The position numbers and the translations under genes were made by a program. From Arabidopsis thaliana (lineage: Eukaryota > Streptophyta > Magnoliopsida > Brassicales > Brassicaceae): a stretch of DNA of 64,000 nt. Numbering within the stretch: position 1 is the stretch's first letter; each line of letters opens with the position of its first letter. Under the pieces are notes generated by a model that was given only the letters and a program-made list of their open reading frames with translations, made no database searches and was not told the DNA's origin. The stretch spans positions 29,187,971 to 29,251,970 of the forward strand of contig NC_003070.9 in NCBI RefSeq assembly GCF_000001735.4, written 5' to 3'. Positions 1 to 12,000 of this stretch are shown here, one piece after another.

Positions 1-1072
1 TCACGGTCTTGACGGGGAATATTAGGAGCCGGACGCTTTTTAGCTTTACTGTTGCAGGCCGGCACGTGCCGCTACACACACATCTATTGGTCACAATTTT
101 TTAATATTAAACAAATAAACATAACTTTTTCGTTTTACAAAATTTAAAATTTTGCTGAAAAAATCTCTGCTTTTTGGGGGAATTTTCTATATTAATATAA
201 CAGTTGAACTGGACTTTCAATAGAGTATTTTAAAATTTTAATCCATATTCATAGTAAGTATACTTTATATTTATTAATAGAAAAAGTGTGACTATAGACT
301 AAAATAAAATCAACGATTCATATTGGGAAGAAGATAGTTGGTGAAAACTGTAAAGATAGGTAATCTACTAATCGACGGTAGAGATTAATTACTTGATTCG
401 GAAACAAAAATATCAATAAAGATAAGAAACACAAAAAATGGGTTTTGATCCAATTTGTGAATAAAAACATATTTACCAAACATCCTCGCATGGTGCACTC
501 CGCATTACTAGGCCTCATATATATACTTTAAAAAAATGCTCACATGGGACAATATTTTATCAAATTTCCAATATAATGTATAATAAATGTATATTTATTC
601 ATATATAATTATATACTGGAAAACGTTAAATCGGAGCCGGAGGCTAATGACATTGTATAATGTTATTTTCAAAAGATAGAAAACGACAATCTTAAGCTAA
701 TGACATTAGATTAAAAATGGTTCTTCTAGTATTTGATTGATTAAGCTAACATCGCTTTCACTGAGATCTAAGTTCTTCTGATGCATTCAATTACTTTATT
801 TAACTTTCGGCTTTAGAAAAGATAATCCGACCACTAAAATATAATAATTTCATCAATTTCAGTCTTTCAGAGAATATTCAACCTTAATCTATTAATTTAC
901 TCATTAAGGACTTTTCAAGATTCAACAAAAGACTCTAAAGACTATTATTGCATTTGATAACGTAAACTTTACTTTATTGATTTGCTTTGCTAAATCAAAG
1001 TCTCTCCCGAAATGGAACCGAAGAAGAAGTTACACAACTAGATAAAAATAAGGTATCTTTCTAATTCAAACT
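1..1072. other. intergenic, left edge; G-box palindrome near the start
   Basis: No convincing gene is visible. The first 100 bases are GC-richer than the rest and hold the 10-base palindrome GGCACGTGCC at 61-70, a G-box core. This could be the promoter of a gene lying left of the window. The remainder is AT-rich and includes the 3' untranslated region of the aminotransferase that ends at 1073. Confidence 0.5.
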
Positions 1073-2931
1073 TCAGACTTTTCTCTTAAGCTTCTGCTTC
1101 ATCCTCTCAATTGCACCACGCAACGTCTCTTCGTCTTTACAGAACGCAAACCTAACCAAATTCTTCCCTTCTTCTGGATTCAGATAAAAGACGCTCGTTG
1201 GGATCGCAACGACCCCAACTTCTTCAATAAGATACTCACAGAAAGCAACATCGTTCTCCATTCCAAATGGAGTGTGATCAGCAACCACAAAGTAAGTCCC
1301 GCTCGATGGGAACACTGTAAATCCGACTTCCTTCAAACCCTTAACCAGAGTCTCCTTTTTCACATTGTAATCTCTTTTCAGCTCTTTGAAGTAAGACTCT
1401 GGTGCCTTGAGAGCTGCAACGGCTGCCCATTGTGCTGGTGTTGATGTGGCGAATGTGAGGTAAGAGTGTGCTTGTCGAACTCCCCAAGTCAGATGAGGCG
1501 GCGCAATCGCCCAGCCGATCTTCCATCCGGTTAAAGAGAAAGTCTTTCCCAGGGAATTCATGGTCACAGTTCTTTCATACATACCGGGAAGAGAAGCTAT
1601 AGAAATGTGATCCATTTCAAACGCAAGCTTATCGTATACTTCATCCGAGAACACAAGCACATCGTTTTCAATGCAGAGAGATGCAATGGTTTCAAGCTCC
1701 TCCCTAGTGAACATCTTCCCGGTCGGGTTGTGCGGAGTGTTCATAAGGATGGCTCGAGTCTTGTTAGTTACCGCAGCTTTAAGCTCTTCCAAAGGGATGG
1801 AGAAGTCCGGTGGACGTAAAGTGATTCCTTTTACTTTAGCACCAGCCATAGAGAGTGTTGCTTCATAGGAATCATAAAACGGTGCAAAGAGAATGACTTC
1901 ATCACCAGGGTTTATTAAACCCAACATAGCTGCAGCTATGGCTTCTGTGCAACCAGATGTAACAGTAACTTCTTTCTCAGGATCAACAACAAGACCCGTA
2001 TCTTCACGAAACCGCGCAGCTATAGCAGAGTTGAGCTGAGGAATGCCGTATCCACGAGCATACTGGTTTTTACCATCTTTAATAGCTTGGATCGCAGCTT
2101 CTTTAACAAAATCAGGACCGTCGAAATTGGGAAAGCCTTGGCCTAAATTGATCGCTCCATGTTTAACTGCCAATATGCTCATTTGAGTGAAAATAGTAGT
2201 CTTGAACTTCTCTAATCTCTTCGCCACCTAAGTAATCAAGTTTGGAAATATTTAGAAGAACAGAGAGAAAAAACTTTACTGCTAATATCTCAAATACCAA
2301 ATCCAAAATTTTCAAAGTACAAATCTTTTATGCATTGAGATCAGTACGTATGCCAATGATGACCCTAAAGTCACAAACGAGAAGAATCATTTATCGGGTT
2401 TAAACTCTGCGATGCTTAAGCAAAACCCATTAATTGGGTCATCGAGCTAACGAAGATGAAACTGGGATTGATTCGATAGTGTAAACTGTTAAAAGGTACA
2501 GTGGGACCAAACAGCAAGAACTTAAGTGGAATCCAAATCGGACAAAGTTGGAAATCATTACGAACAGAGGTAAAAAACAAAACATCAAATAGACAGAACA
2601 GCAGCTTCCAATGTTGGAAAAGCAGTGCCCAAACAAATAGGAGGACCCTTCAAGATTAGATCTTTCAAGAACAGTAACACGAGAATCGAAACAATGCCTT
2701 TGTTCATCATCATTTGACTATTTACCATCAAAGTAAAGATCACTAAGAAACAGAGAAGTTTACCTGGACGGGTTTTTGAGTAGACTCGTTCTGAGTCGAA
2801 ACTGTGGTCATGGTGGCTCCGATAGGACGATGGATTTTGGCGGAGCTTTGTCGGAAATTAGAAGAGAATGGGAGAAGAGAGGCTTTGAAGCTAAACTGTT
2901 TGATCATCACACCATTTATGTCCAGGTACAT
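1073..2931 (-). CDS. PLP-dependent class I/II aminotransferase (kynurenine/glutamine transaminase-like), two exons
   Basis: Exon 1 is 2931-2764 (56 codons) and exon 2 is 2227-1073. The 536-base intron is in phase 0 with GT..AG borders, and the protein is 440 residues. Exon 2 begins with GTG read as Val, so the true start is the exon 1 ATG. The first ~55 residues are Ser/Lys/Arg-rich and almost free of acidic residues, like a plastid or mitochondrial presequence; an internal Met at about residue 41 could give a shorter cytosolic form. Fold-type I aminotransferase marks are NPTG near residue 223, SDEVYDK near 250 (Asp binding the PLP nitrogen) and SLGKTFSLTGWKIGW near 281-295, with the Schiff-base Lys at about 284. 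The closest family by motif is kynurenine-oxoglutarate/cysteine-S-conjugate aminotransferase. The substrate in plants is not readable from the sequence. It matches At1g77670 by length. Confidence 0.93.
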
Positions 2932-4217
2932 TGACTCTGCATTACCACAAGAAAAATTCGGTAAGCTTTTTAGGGTTTTTGATTCGTTCGAAATTTAGGA
3001 ATTTTTGCCTTTTGTCGCAACAAGTTGCAACTTTTGACGTCAAGTGGGCTTTTACAACACAACTCATGATGCTTCATGGGCCATACCATGCCGCCCTGAA
3101 GTTGACGATGCCAAGTTTTAGTTTTGTTGTTAAACCTTTTCTTTATCAATTTTCTAATAATATAACAAAACATACGGCAAAAAGTAAAATAAAAAAATAC
3201 GAATTTCTAATTTATCAGCCAAGAAAATCTCATTTTTGTTTGATTAGTCTAAGTGTACCTAATTTTAGTTAAATTTAACATCAAGGATAAATTGTGGATT
3301 TATTTTTCTTTCCAAAATGTTTACTGGTAGAGGATAAGCATATGTTAGCCGAGGGTATTATAGGCTAGTGGCAAAGCCCACCAAAGTTGGCTTCTGACTA
3401 CACTTACTCTGTGTGGGTTAATGTAAGCCTTTTGTGTGGCCAAGTTTGAAAAGTATAGCTTTTTTTTTTTAATCATCGAAAAGTATAGCTTTTAAGTGAG
3501 TAGCTCGTGAAATTGGTAAGTGTTGGAAATTCGAATTTTGATAAATTATTAAAATTATGTACTACAGTACCACTTGTTACAGCTGAATTGATGTATTTTA
3601 TAACCAAATGTGTAAATGATGAGTTTGGACATTTTATATAATTGGGCTTCTTTATGCTATATATATTAATAGCCTATCAGGCCCAATCCAACTGCCTGAT
3701 CGTTTCAAATTCTCGAGTTGGATCAGATTCCGGTTTACAGATTTTGACGCGACCTCATCGATTCGACCATCAAAGCAAAGCTCTCCTTCTTCAAGCTCCA
3801 GTTACTCTCCTTCTTTAGAAGACTGATTTTCAATGTCTCAAGTTCGAGTGTAGACTTTGAAGATCTTGTTTTTAAAAAGATTATTAAAAATGTAACACAT
3901 TTAGCACGGTAAAGAGAGAAAACTCCCTAATCGATATATATACAGATTCTGGCCGAACCCAAATCTAAAACATCTTGGGCGAGCAAAATCATGAAAACAA
4001 AGGAAATAGAAACACATTTAGCACAACTTCGAATCAAACCAATGGGGTTTCTAGACCGAACCAAAAACAACGGCAAGTCCCCACATTATCTATATCATCC
4101 CAACTACGGAGCTGTTCTAGTCCGACATGATTTTCTTTTTTCAGCAACTGTAATCCAAAAAATATACAACAGTTGCTATAATCTACCTCTTCAGAGATCC
4201 CTCTTTTGCTCCAATAT
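2932..4217. other. intergenic; 5' flank of the aminotransferase and 3' flank of SOV
   Basis: The first part is the promoter and 5' leader of the aminotransferase. At 3640-3840 there is promoter-like sequence facing right: site II type GGGCTT and GGCCCA elements, a TATATATTA stretch near 3660-3668, then a pyrimidine-rich leader. It points into the 3' end of SOV. A 76-codon ORF at 3991-4221 on the plus strand overlaps the SOV terminus and shows no recognisable domain; I do not call it a gene. Confidence 0.5.
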
Positions 4218-7200
4218 CTAATAGTATGAACTCATGTAGAGCCTTGCTCCTATATCGAGCGGACCATCATCTCCACCAACAGCATGAAGAACCACAGGAA
4301 TGGTCGAGAAAAGTTGGATGGTCAAAGGAAAAACCGCAGGGGCAACCTCATCTATTGACACGGCCTCTGGTGACTCAGTGTCATGGACAGACAATGCACT
4401 GCATTTTGCAACGCACACTTCACAAGGACTCACCAAATAGACAGCTTCCTTCATGGGCTTGAAAAAGCCTCTTCCACCTCTCTTGGAATAGAGTTTATCG
4501 ACGATTAACGTTGATGTTGCCTCTAGCCAGTCTGCACACAAGCCTTCGATTTGGTCGTAGTATATTCTCCGTTCAATCTGTGACAGCATCAATAACAACA
4601 AGTGTTTAGCAGACTGTAAACAGGAATTTAGATAAATTTAATTGTGGTAAATGAATCAGTAGAGACTTACGCCAAGCTTGCTAATGTAAACAGTCATAAA
4701 TCTTGATCCCAAGTTCATTACTCTAGCTTCACACGGAAAAATCTGCAGAGAAAGAAATAAATGAGTTTCCTTAACCAACATAAACACAAGAAGCATCAGA
4801 ATGATGCAAGTTATCAATTCACTTACCTCCTTTTGCTTCAGCACAAACCAAGTGTAAAGCTTATCACATGCATCTCTGACTTTTCGAGCAGCCAGCTTCC
4901 TCTCATTGCAATAAGCAGCGACATCAGAGAGTATTTCAGTGGAGGGAACACCATGTTTCAAAGCAGCAACCGATAATGCTTCCTTGCCCTCGATAGATTC
5001 AGCAGCGTCTTTATTGAAATGGATGCCGGTGAAACAGCTTCTCCCTTCATCAATTGCTGTTTGCTTCTGCTTTGAGTATAACTCCTCAGCCTCAAGAGCA
5101 GCAGCTAACGCACGGTGAACGACTATGTCTGGGTACCGTCGAAGAGGAGATGTGAAGTGAGTATAGAGAGGAACAGCTAGTGCATAGTGTCCCCACTCAG
5201 CAACACTGTCCTTCAAATTCCCAGTGCAGAAGTAAGATGCTAGTTGCATAGGTTTTATAGCATAATTGTTGAGAATATCCACAAAAACTGAGTCATCCTT
5301 GAGGTTTCCAGTGATTTTCTCCAATGAATCCTGAAGTTGGCCAGAAGAAGAAATGTCCAAATCCATACCATGCTTAGAACAAAACCCTTCAAATTCTTTG
5401 AGCTTGCGAGTATTTGGTTCTGGATGCCTCCGGAGCAATGAGCTAGCACGGTAAGCTTGAGAAATAACCTCAGCTGCTGTCATATTTGCTAAGAGCATAA
5501 ACTCCTCAACAAGAAAATTCGAACCCTTTCTAGAACACGTCACAAAATCATATGGAACTCCATGTTCATCAAATAGAAAAACAGGCTTCGAATTCTCCAG
5601 CTGCAAAGCCCCATTTCTAAATCTTTTTTGCCTTAAAGTGGTGGAAATCTCACTAAGCTGTTTGACAGATCGAGTTACATCACACCATTTGAAAGATCCA
5701 TGCAACGCAGGCCAGCCATTTTCTGCAACATCACTTTTGCCATCTATAATGTCTTGAGCATGGTCATATGAAAGCTTGCAGCACGACCGTATGATAGTAC
5801 GGCCAATCCAGCGATCTATCACATCCCCTTCTCTATTTAAATCCCACAAGATAGAAAAAGCAAGTCTATCAGCTCCTGGACTAAGTGAACCTACGTTCTC
5901 TGACAGTAATGGAGGCAACATTGATATTTTTCTCTGCATCAAGTAAACACTGGTTGACCTAAACCGAGCTTCTGTGTCGAGAGCAGTCTCTGGTAAAACA
6001 AAGTAGGAGACATCAGCAATGTGAACACCGACTCTAAAAAAACCGCCGGGTAAACTTTGCACTGATAGAGCATCATCGAGATCTGTAGCTGTCGAAGGGT
6101 CGATGGTTAATACACACAGGTCTCTCAGATCTTTTCTACGTTGAACCTCTTCTTCTGGTACTTCCCAAGGCACACGTGGAAGACTAGTAAGCGATCCTGG
6201 AGAAAAGTCAGAATCGCAAACCGAGTTCTGATATAATATCGCATTGATCTGAGGCTCCAATTCACTGCCTCGGCCAAATAGATGTGTAATTTGGGCTACA
6301 GGAAATGGACTCCCTTCGCCCCAGTCTACAATTTGGGCAGCTACCAGCTCTGCCTCGAGATTTGGATCCAAATTCTCAAGTCTTGCTCTAATGCTTCCAG
6401 GTAAGACATGGAAGGGGACAATCAATTTAGGAAACCTAGGGTCTGCAGGCATCAGCTGGACATATTCATCATCCGAAAGAGACAGAGGAGACTTGCACCT
6501 TTTTGGATCACTTTCCTTGTAATGAATCCATCCCTTGACATCAAGCAAGCCAACGATAGAATCCCTTACAAGTGACTTTTCAACAACAGCAACTACTTGT
6601 CCAGTTGGTCGTTTGTGGGGGAAGGAACTAAGGATGCCGCATAGCTTATCAACCGCACTGCAATTTCCTTTCTGCTCACAAAAAGAACCCAAACATGAAT
6701 CCAGTGATGGTGGAGAACTGGGAGTAACACCGTTCTTAGCTCCTTTTCCTATAACTGATGATTTGTTTTTCGAGAACCCATCTTCAAAACCTTCTACCAC
6801 ATCAATACCATTTTTTTGACGAGCTTTTTTGTCATCTTTCTCTGGGGGACTGTTCGTTCCTTCAGGCTTAGCAGCGCTTTCAGTAACAAATCCTTTCATC
6901 TTGGGCCACAGTGAGAGCGGATCCAATTTAATAACAACAGTATCACCTTCCACCTACGTAAAGAAACACAAGTCTGAACTTAGAAAACCAAACAATGAAT
7001 TAAGATAAAACACAAGCCAGGAAGCTTATTGTACAAAGATAAACCAAACTTACTGCTCTACTTTGGCAAACATTTCCATTGATTAGAATGTCTGTAGGGA
7101 CTCCATCGATCTTACAGTAAGCCTTCAAAGGAAAAATAAAACGGATTAAAAGTGAACAGAAGAAACCTCATTGGAAAAACAGATGTTGCCACTAACCTCA

Positions 7201-7993
7201 TTGCGATTATGAGCATTCACCCGAAATAGCGCTTTAAAAGCTTCACCTTTCTGATACAATGCATAAAAGTAAAGACAGCTATGAGGTCCAAAACATATAA
7301 CTTAAAAGGAAGAAAAAAAGAAAGATAAAGATAACATCTCAAACAAACCTCTAAAGCTTCGGTCACAGCATCAAGAGACCAGTGTGAAGAGAAAATCTTT
7401 CGTTGTGAGGAACCTTCAATTTGCTGAAACAATTCACCATTCATTCCAGGAGACTGCTCACAAGCCCTAGGATCAGGGCAAGACTTCGATAACAATTGCT
7501 TACTAACTTCAGGTGAAGAAAGTAACGGACTTGCAGATCTCCTGGGATAACCACTTTCTGCTCGCATAGGCGGCATAGAATTGAAAGCAACATTAGACGC
7601 TCTCATAGCTTCAAGTTCGTCGGTATTAGGTCTCTGCTGCTTCGATGAAGAAGTAGAATCTTTAGCTTTACTCCTACTACTATCTCTACCATCTAACGAC
7701 TCCTCCACATGTGCATCTTCTATCGGTACTGTTCCAACACATTAAAGTTGCAAACTTGTAAGGTAAAAGGCAACACACATTTAACTAACCTAGTCGGCAA
7801 AAGTCATACTTTAAACCCTAACTATCAACTTCAAGGTTTAAAAAACGAAATCAATTCGCAAAAGAAGAAAAGAAAAGATTTTTGAACCTGAGCTTTGCTT
7901 AGATCGACGATTTTGTTTCTGAGGCCTGTTCCTCTTCTTCTTGTGACCGTTTTCGATTCTTTCAACTGATTGTTCCGACGACGCACTCTTCAT
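4218..7993 (-). CDS. SOV: SOV, DIS3L2-type RNase II/R family 3'-5' exoribonuclease, seven exons
   Basis: Exons: 7993-7888, 7728-7349, 7250-7197, 7122-7054, 6953-4827, 4742-4671 and 4577-4218. All borders are GT..AG and the frame stays open for 1055 residues. The enzyme degrades RNA 3' to 5' in cytoplasmic mRNA decay. The N-terminus is a basic, Lys/Arg-rich tail with no PIN domain, which separates it from DIS3/RRP44. Cold-shock domains follow at about 160-460, then an RNB catalytic domain. The metal-binding IDPSTATDLDD motif lies at about 487-497 (Asp 488, 494, 496, 497). SPLRRYPDIVVHR marks the end of RNB, and an S1-like domain follows in the last ~150 residues. Residue 705 (codon 5450-5448, CGT) is Arg within AYRASSLLRRHPEP; family members usually have Pro there. 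I recall Arg705 as the natural Col-0 sov allele, reported to be defective compared with the Ler form. Confidence 0.95.
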
Positions 7994-8737
7994 GGCTTAT
8001 AACACTATAAAACTCTTAACGAGAGCTCCAATGGTTTTTCTGAGTAAGAAAAAAACTATCTAAAGAACAAAAAAAAGAAGAAAGCTAGAATCTTCCGATC
8101 AGATAAAAAACAGAAACGGAAGAAACTCAAAATCGAAGAAGAAAAACAAAAAAGAAATCGCGAGTTTCGCGACGATACGAAGAAGAAAACAAGATCTTGG
8201 ATCTTATTATCAGAGGAATAAGAAGAAGAAGATGAAAAAATTAATTAAAAAGCTAAAATTGGTTGGCGAAGAAAGAAAACGATGTTGATGATTATTGGTC
8301 GGCGCTATCCGCCGACTGATGTGTTTGCCTTTTCCTTTTTCCTTTTTCAATATTGAGTCGGTTGCTTCATCGTATTACACGTGTAACTGAAACCTTCATC
8401 GGACGGCCATTGAGCTACTCTTTCTTTTTTTAAGAGTTTATTTTCATTCACACCCTTTATATGTTTAGTCTTATCATATTTACCCCAACTATCCCCAAAT
8501 TACTTTTAGACCCCTTCTCACTGGGGATACGACCAATAACATAAATATATATTGGCATAAACTAAACAAAATCATCAATAATACGATGATGACAAAACAC
8601 ACTCAACATTAGGATATACAAGTCAGTATTTTGTCACATATTAAAACTCACCAAATCCAATTAAAGAAAATAATAGATGTTGAGCTCATTGATAAGAAGA
8701 GGTTTAATTAAATTTTAGCACCATTAAAAAGAAAGAA
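7994..8737. other. SOV 5' region and intergenic
   Basis: This is the purine-rich leader and promoter of SOV (minus strand), followed by AT-rich spacer and the 3' untranslated region of the small cysteine-rich gene. I see no further gene. Confidence 0.5.
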
Positions 8738-9055
8738 TTAGTTTTCTTCACACCATAGCTTGCAAAAAGCAGCTTTTATAAACCCAACATCATTTCCATC
8801 TACAGGAACGACATAGTTGGGCTTGAACGACATAGCAGGTCGGTTGCAATATTTGTGACATGCTTTCTCACACACGGTCAGATTATTAGCCTCGGGCATG
8901 CATTGTTCCGGAATACAAGTCTTGATGCAACTCTGTAGTTCTTCAGGACTAATTCCTAAGTTAACAAAGCCTTTGCTGTTGACACACCATGTCATGTTCA
9001 TTACCATAGCCACCATTAGCATTGCTATTATGATCACTCGTCCATTTGCTGCCAT
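8738..9055 (-). CDS. small secreted eight-cysteine peptide, thionin-like
   Basis: A single uninterrupted 105-codon ORF. Residues 1 to about 28 form a hydrophobic signal peptide (rich in Ile, Met, Val, Ala). The predicted mature part has eight cysteines spaced C-x3-C-x4-C-x9-C-x3-C-x3-C-x27-C-x3-C. The paired CxxxC spacings suggest two disulfide-linked helices, as in plant thionin-like or related cysteine-rich secreted families. A TATA-like TATTTAAA lies just upstream on the minus strand (9064-9071), which makes a very short leader. No intron is needed. The family name is a guess from the cysteine pattern; the target or role is unknown. It stands alone between two long spacers. Confidence 0.7.
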   Translation of the reverse strand: MAANGRVIIIAMLMVAMVMNMTWCVNSKGFVNLGISPEELQSCIKTCIPEQCMPEANNLTVCEKACHKYCNRPAMSFKPNYVVPVDGNDVGFIKAAFCKLWCEEN

Positions 9056-12000
9056 TTTCTCGTCTTTAAATATTCCACCTAAATGAATGTTCGATTCTTG
9101 TAATTCGTATTGTTCAAATTTTCAAGAGATTATATGTACAATTGTGGTATCTATTTTTAAGTTTTTGTTTTAACTACTTTTTGTTGTGAAATGTATATTT
9201 TTGTGCATGTGACAAATAATGAGTACGATTCTCCTTTTTGTTTTATCATTCCAGGATAAAATTGTCAATAACTTGTAGTTGTGATTTGTAAACAGAAAAT
9301 AGTTGCTGGTTTGCCTTCGATTTGTAATGTGTTGACGTGTTGTAATAATTAAGTTCCTAAATTAAGCTATGCAATTTTCTTTTCGAAGTTTGAGTTTGTC
9401 TTGAATCGGATTGTACTGTAATATTACGTGCAAGATTGTCGAATAACGTTGTATGTTCCACTGCCTTTTTTTTTTTGTTAACGTCCAAAAAACTGTGGAT
9501 ATTTGAATAATTAACGAGAAGATGACCAAAGGAAGCCATGGGTGTTGTTGTATTATGTTTTTAGGATTTGGGTTGTTACCTACTACAACAAACATATGTT
9601 TTTAGGATAGGCTGAACGAAGGCCCACTAACAATATTTGGAATTTCTAAACATATGCGATCATTGGTTTAAATATATTGGGCCAAGCCCAGATAAAAGAA
9701 TTTAAAACAAGTTGAGAAATAATAAACATACTCTCTTTGCTTCTTCTCTGGCCGTCTCAGAAATTATTAATGTGATTTCACTAAATCAAGATTCTCTGAT
9801 AATCTCTTGCTTACATTTTGAGGTCGCTCAGTGCCCTTAATGTGATTGCTTCTTCTCTGGCCGTCTCACTACCAGGTATTGTTTGCTTTTTTTTTTGGTG
9901 AATATAATCATGCATCAGTCATTTTTTTTTGGTGAAACATTAGTCATTTTTTTGTAAGACTAGACATATATTTTTTAGTTGGTAAGACATATATGTACAT
10001 GTAACTTAAATTAAGCCAATAATTAATGAACACTTACATATCTTTAATTTTGTTAAAACAATGTTTCGAGCTAAAGTATTCAAATCAGTTATATTAATAA
10101 TTTCATTGTTCGAAATTTTACTATATACTATACAAATTTTAATGATAATAATAATGTGAACGACATTAGGTCAGGATAGAGATTGGCAACTACAAGCAGA
10201 CGCAGCATGTGGATGATGAACAATATCGACATCGTAATGTCATTTCGAGACAAATGTGTATCGAAAAAGACTTACAATGGACAAGGGACATATATTTTTG
10301 TATACATATATTCAAGCATAGGCTTACAAATCTTCATGCACATTCATGAGAAACCCTCCAACGCATAAAATTACAAACCTGTCATGCATGTACCCATCAT
10401 TTGTTATTTTTCGATTTTTTAATAACCTACGTTTAAAATAAATTTCTAGTGTTCTAGTTCGAACAAATCAATTTTTACTACTCTAGAAACAGGATCTGTG
10501 GTAAATTTACATGTTTCTTTTGTTTTTCTTGGATGTTACGAATTTTGTTGTTGAAACATATGAATATTTAATCAACAAAAATTAAAAAAAAAAAAAATCA
10601 AAAATCAAAGCCGTCTGAAATATGTCATGTGAAGTGTAGCTTTTTCTCTGAAATTAAGGAGATGGAAGATTAAAAAGGTGGAAGATACCGAAGATGATTT
10701 TTCTTTCTTTTTTTCACCAAGACCCCACGCACGTGTGAGTCTTATCCACACGCTTTTTTGTCCATTTTATTTCTCACATTCTTTGCTTACTTGCAGAAAA
10801 TTGAGTTCACAAAAGGTTCTTCATTTTCACTTTCGCAATAGAACACGAAGGCTGAGCACAACGTGAGAACGTGTTCATCTTGATTTTTTGTGTCTTGTCG
10901 TTTTCTTGCAACTTTTTTATATACTGATCGAAGCCTCTTCCTCTCTTTTTTTGAACTTATTGTAAAATCTATTTTAGCATGATCTATGCTGATTTAAAGT
11001 TTGATCTTGTCGGATTTTTAATATCATGATTTGAATAAATAATACATGTTCGTACTAACTACTAAGTATACAACTCTTATATTAATCTTATTTAATTGTA
11101 TCCCAATATTGGTTTGGAATTTTATGTTCCAAAAAAAAGTCATAAACTATACGTGCTTAGTGCCTTTTTTTGTTAAGAACTAAGTACTTAATTAGGCTTA
11201 GCTATATGTATTTTTTATTTATTTATTTTTTTGTAAACTAGGCTTAGCTATATGTATGTCGATAGCAATTCACAAGCAAAATGTCAATAGGACCTTATCT
11301 ACATACAGTATATTCATATTTATAGAAATATATGCATGTAGGATACAGTATCCGCCAATAAAACAGTAGTCACGTATTTGTTTTTTTTATAATAATGATT
11401 AAATGTAAAGTAAATAGTATTTACATATTTATTTTTTCATAACGCTTTGAATCAAAGGAATATTAGACCATACGTTTAATTATTTTTTTCCAAAATTATC
11501 CCCAAATTCGTCCTTTTCCTACTTAACTTCTTCTTTTGTAATATCTCACAGAGCACAAGCAAATTAGGTTAAATATATATTCAAGGATAGATTATGATAA
11601 CGTTTTTGTATTAGTTCATTTTGGCCATATTGTTTTTGTATTATTTTGTCTATATCTTTAGTAGGTAAAGAAAATGGCAGAATAGTGATGACCCAACTTC
11701 CCATGAGATTGATTGGAGCATGGAAGTTAGAAAGCTAGTCAAAAAGCAGTTTACTAGATTGGCAAATCCATAAAAGCGCTTAAAAGGTTTGTTAGAATAT
11801 TAACTTTTGACACTCTGAATCATGAATTTCTATTTATATATCTATCACAACTTATGCCTATTGAATTATTTAGTGTCCCGTCGTCGGAATCAGTTTTTTT
11901 TGGTAATAAGTCTAGTTGTTCCGGCAATAAATGAAATATTTTTATGAGTTTAAATGCTTTTTTAAAAACTGATTTTCATTTTTTTTGGATTTTGACCCCC

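Noticed and set aside
3991-4221. 76-codon plus-strand ORF overlapping the SOV 3' end
   Set aside because: No domain, no signal peptide, and it lies opposite the SOV terminal exon and 3' untranslated region.
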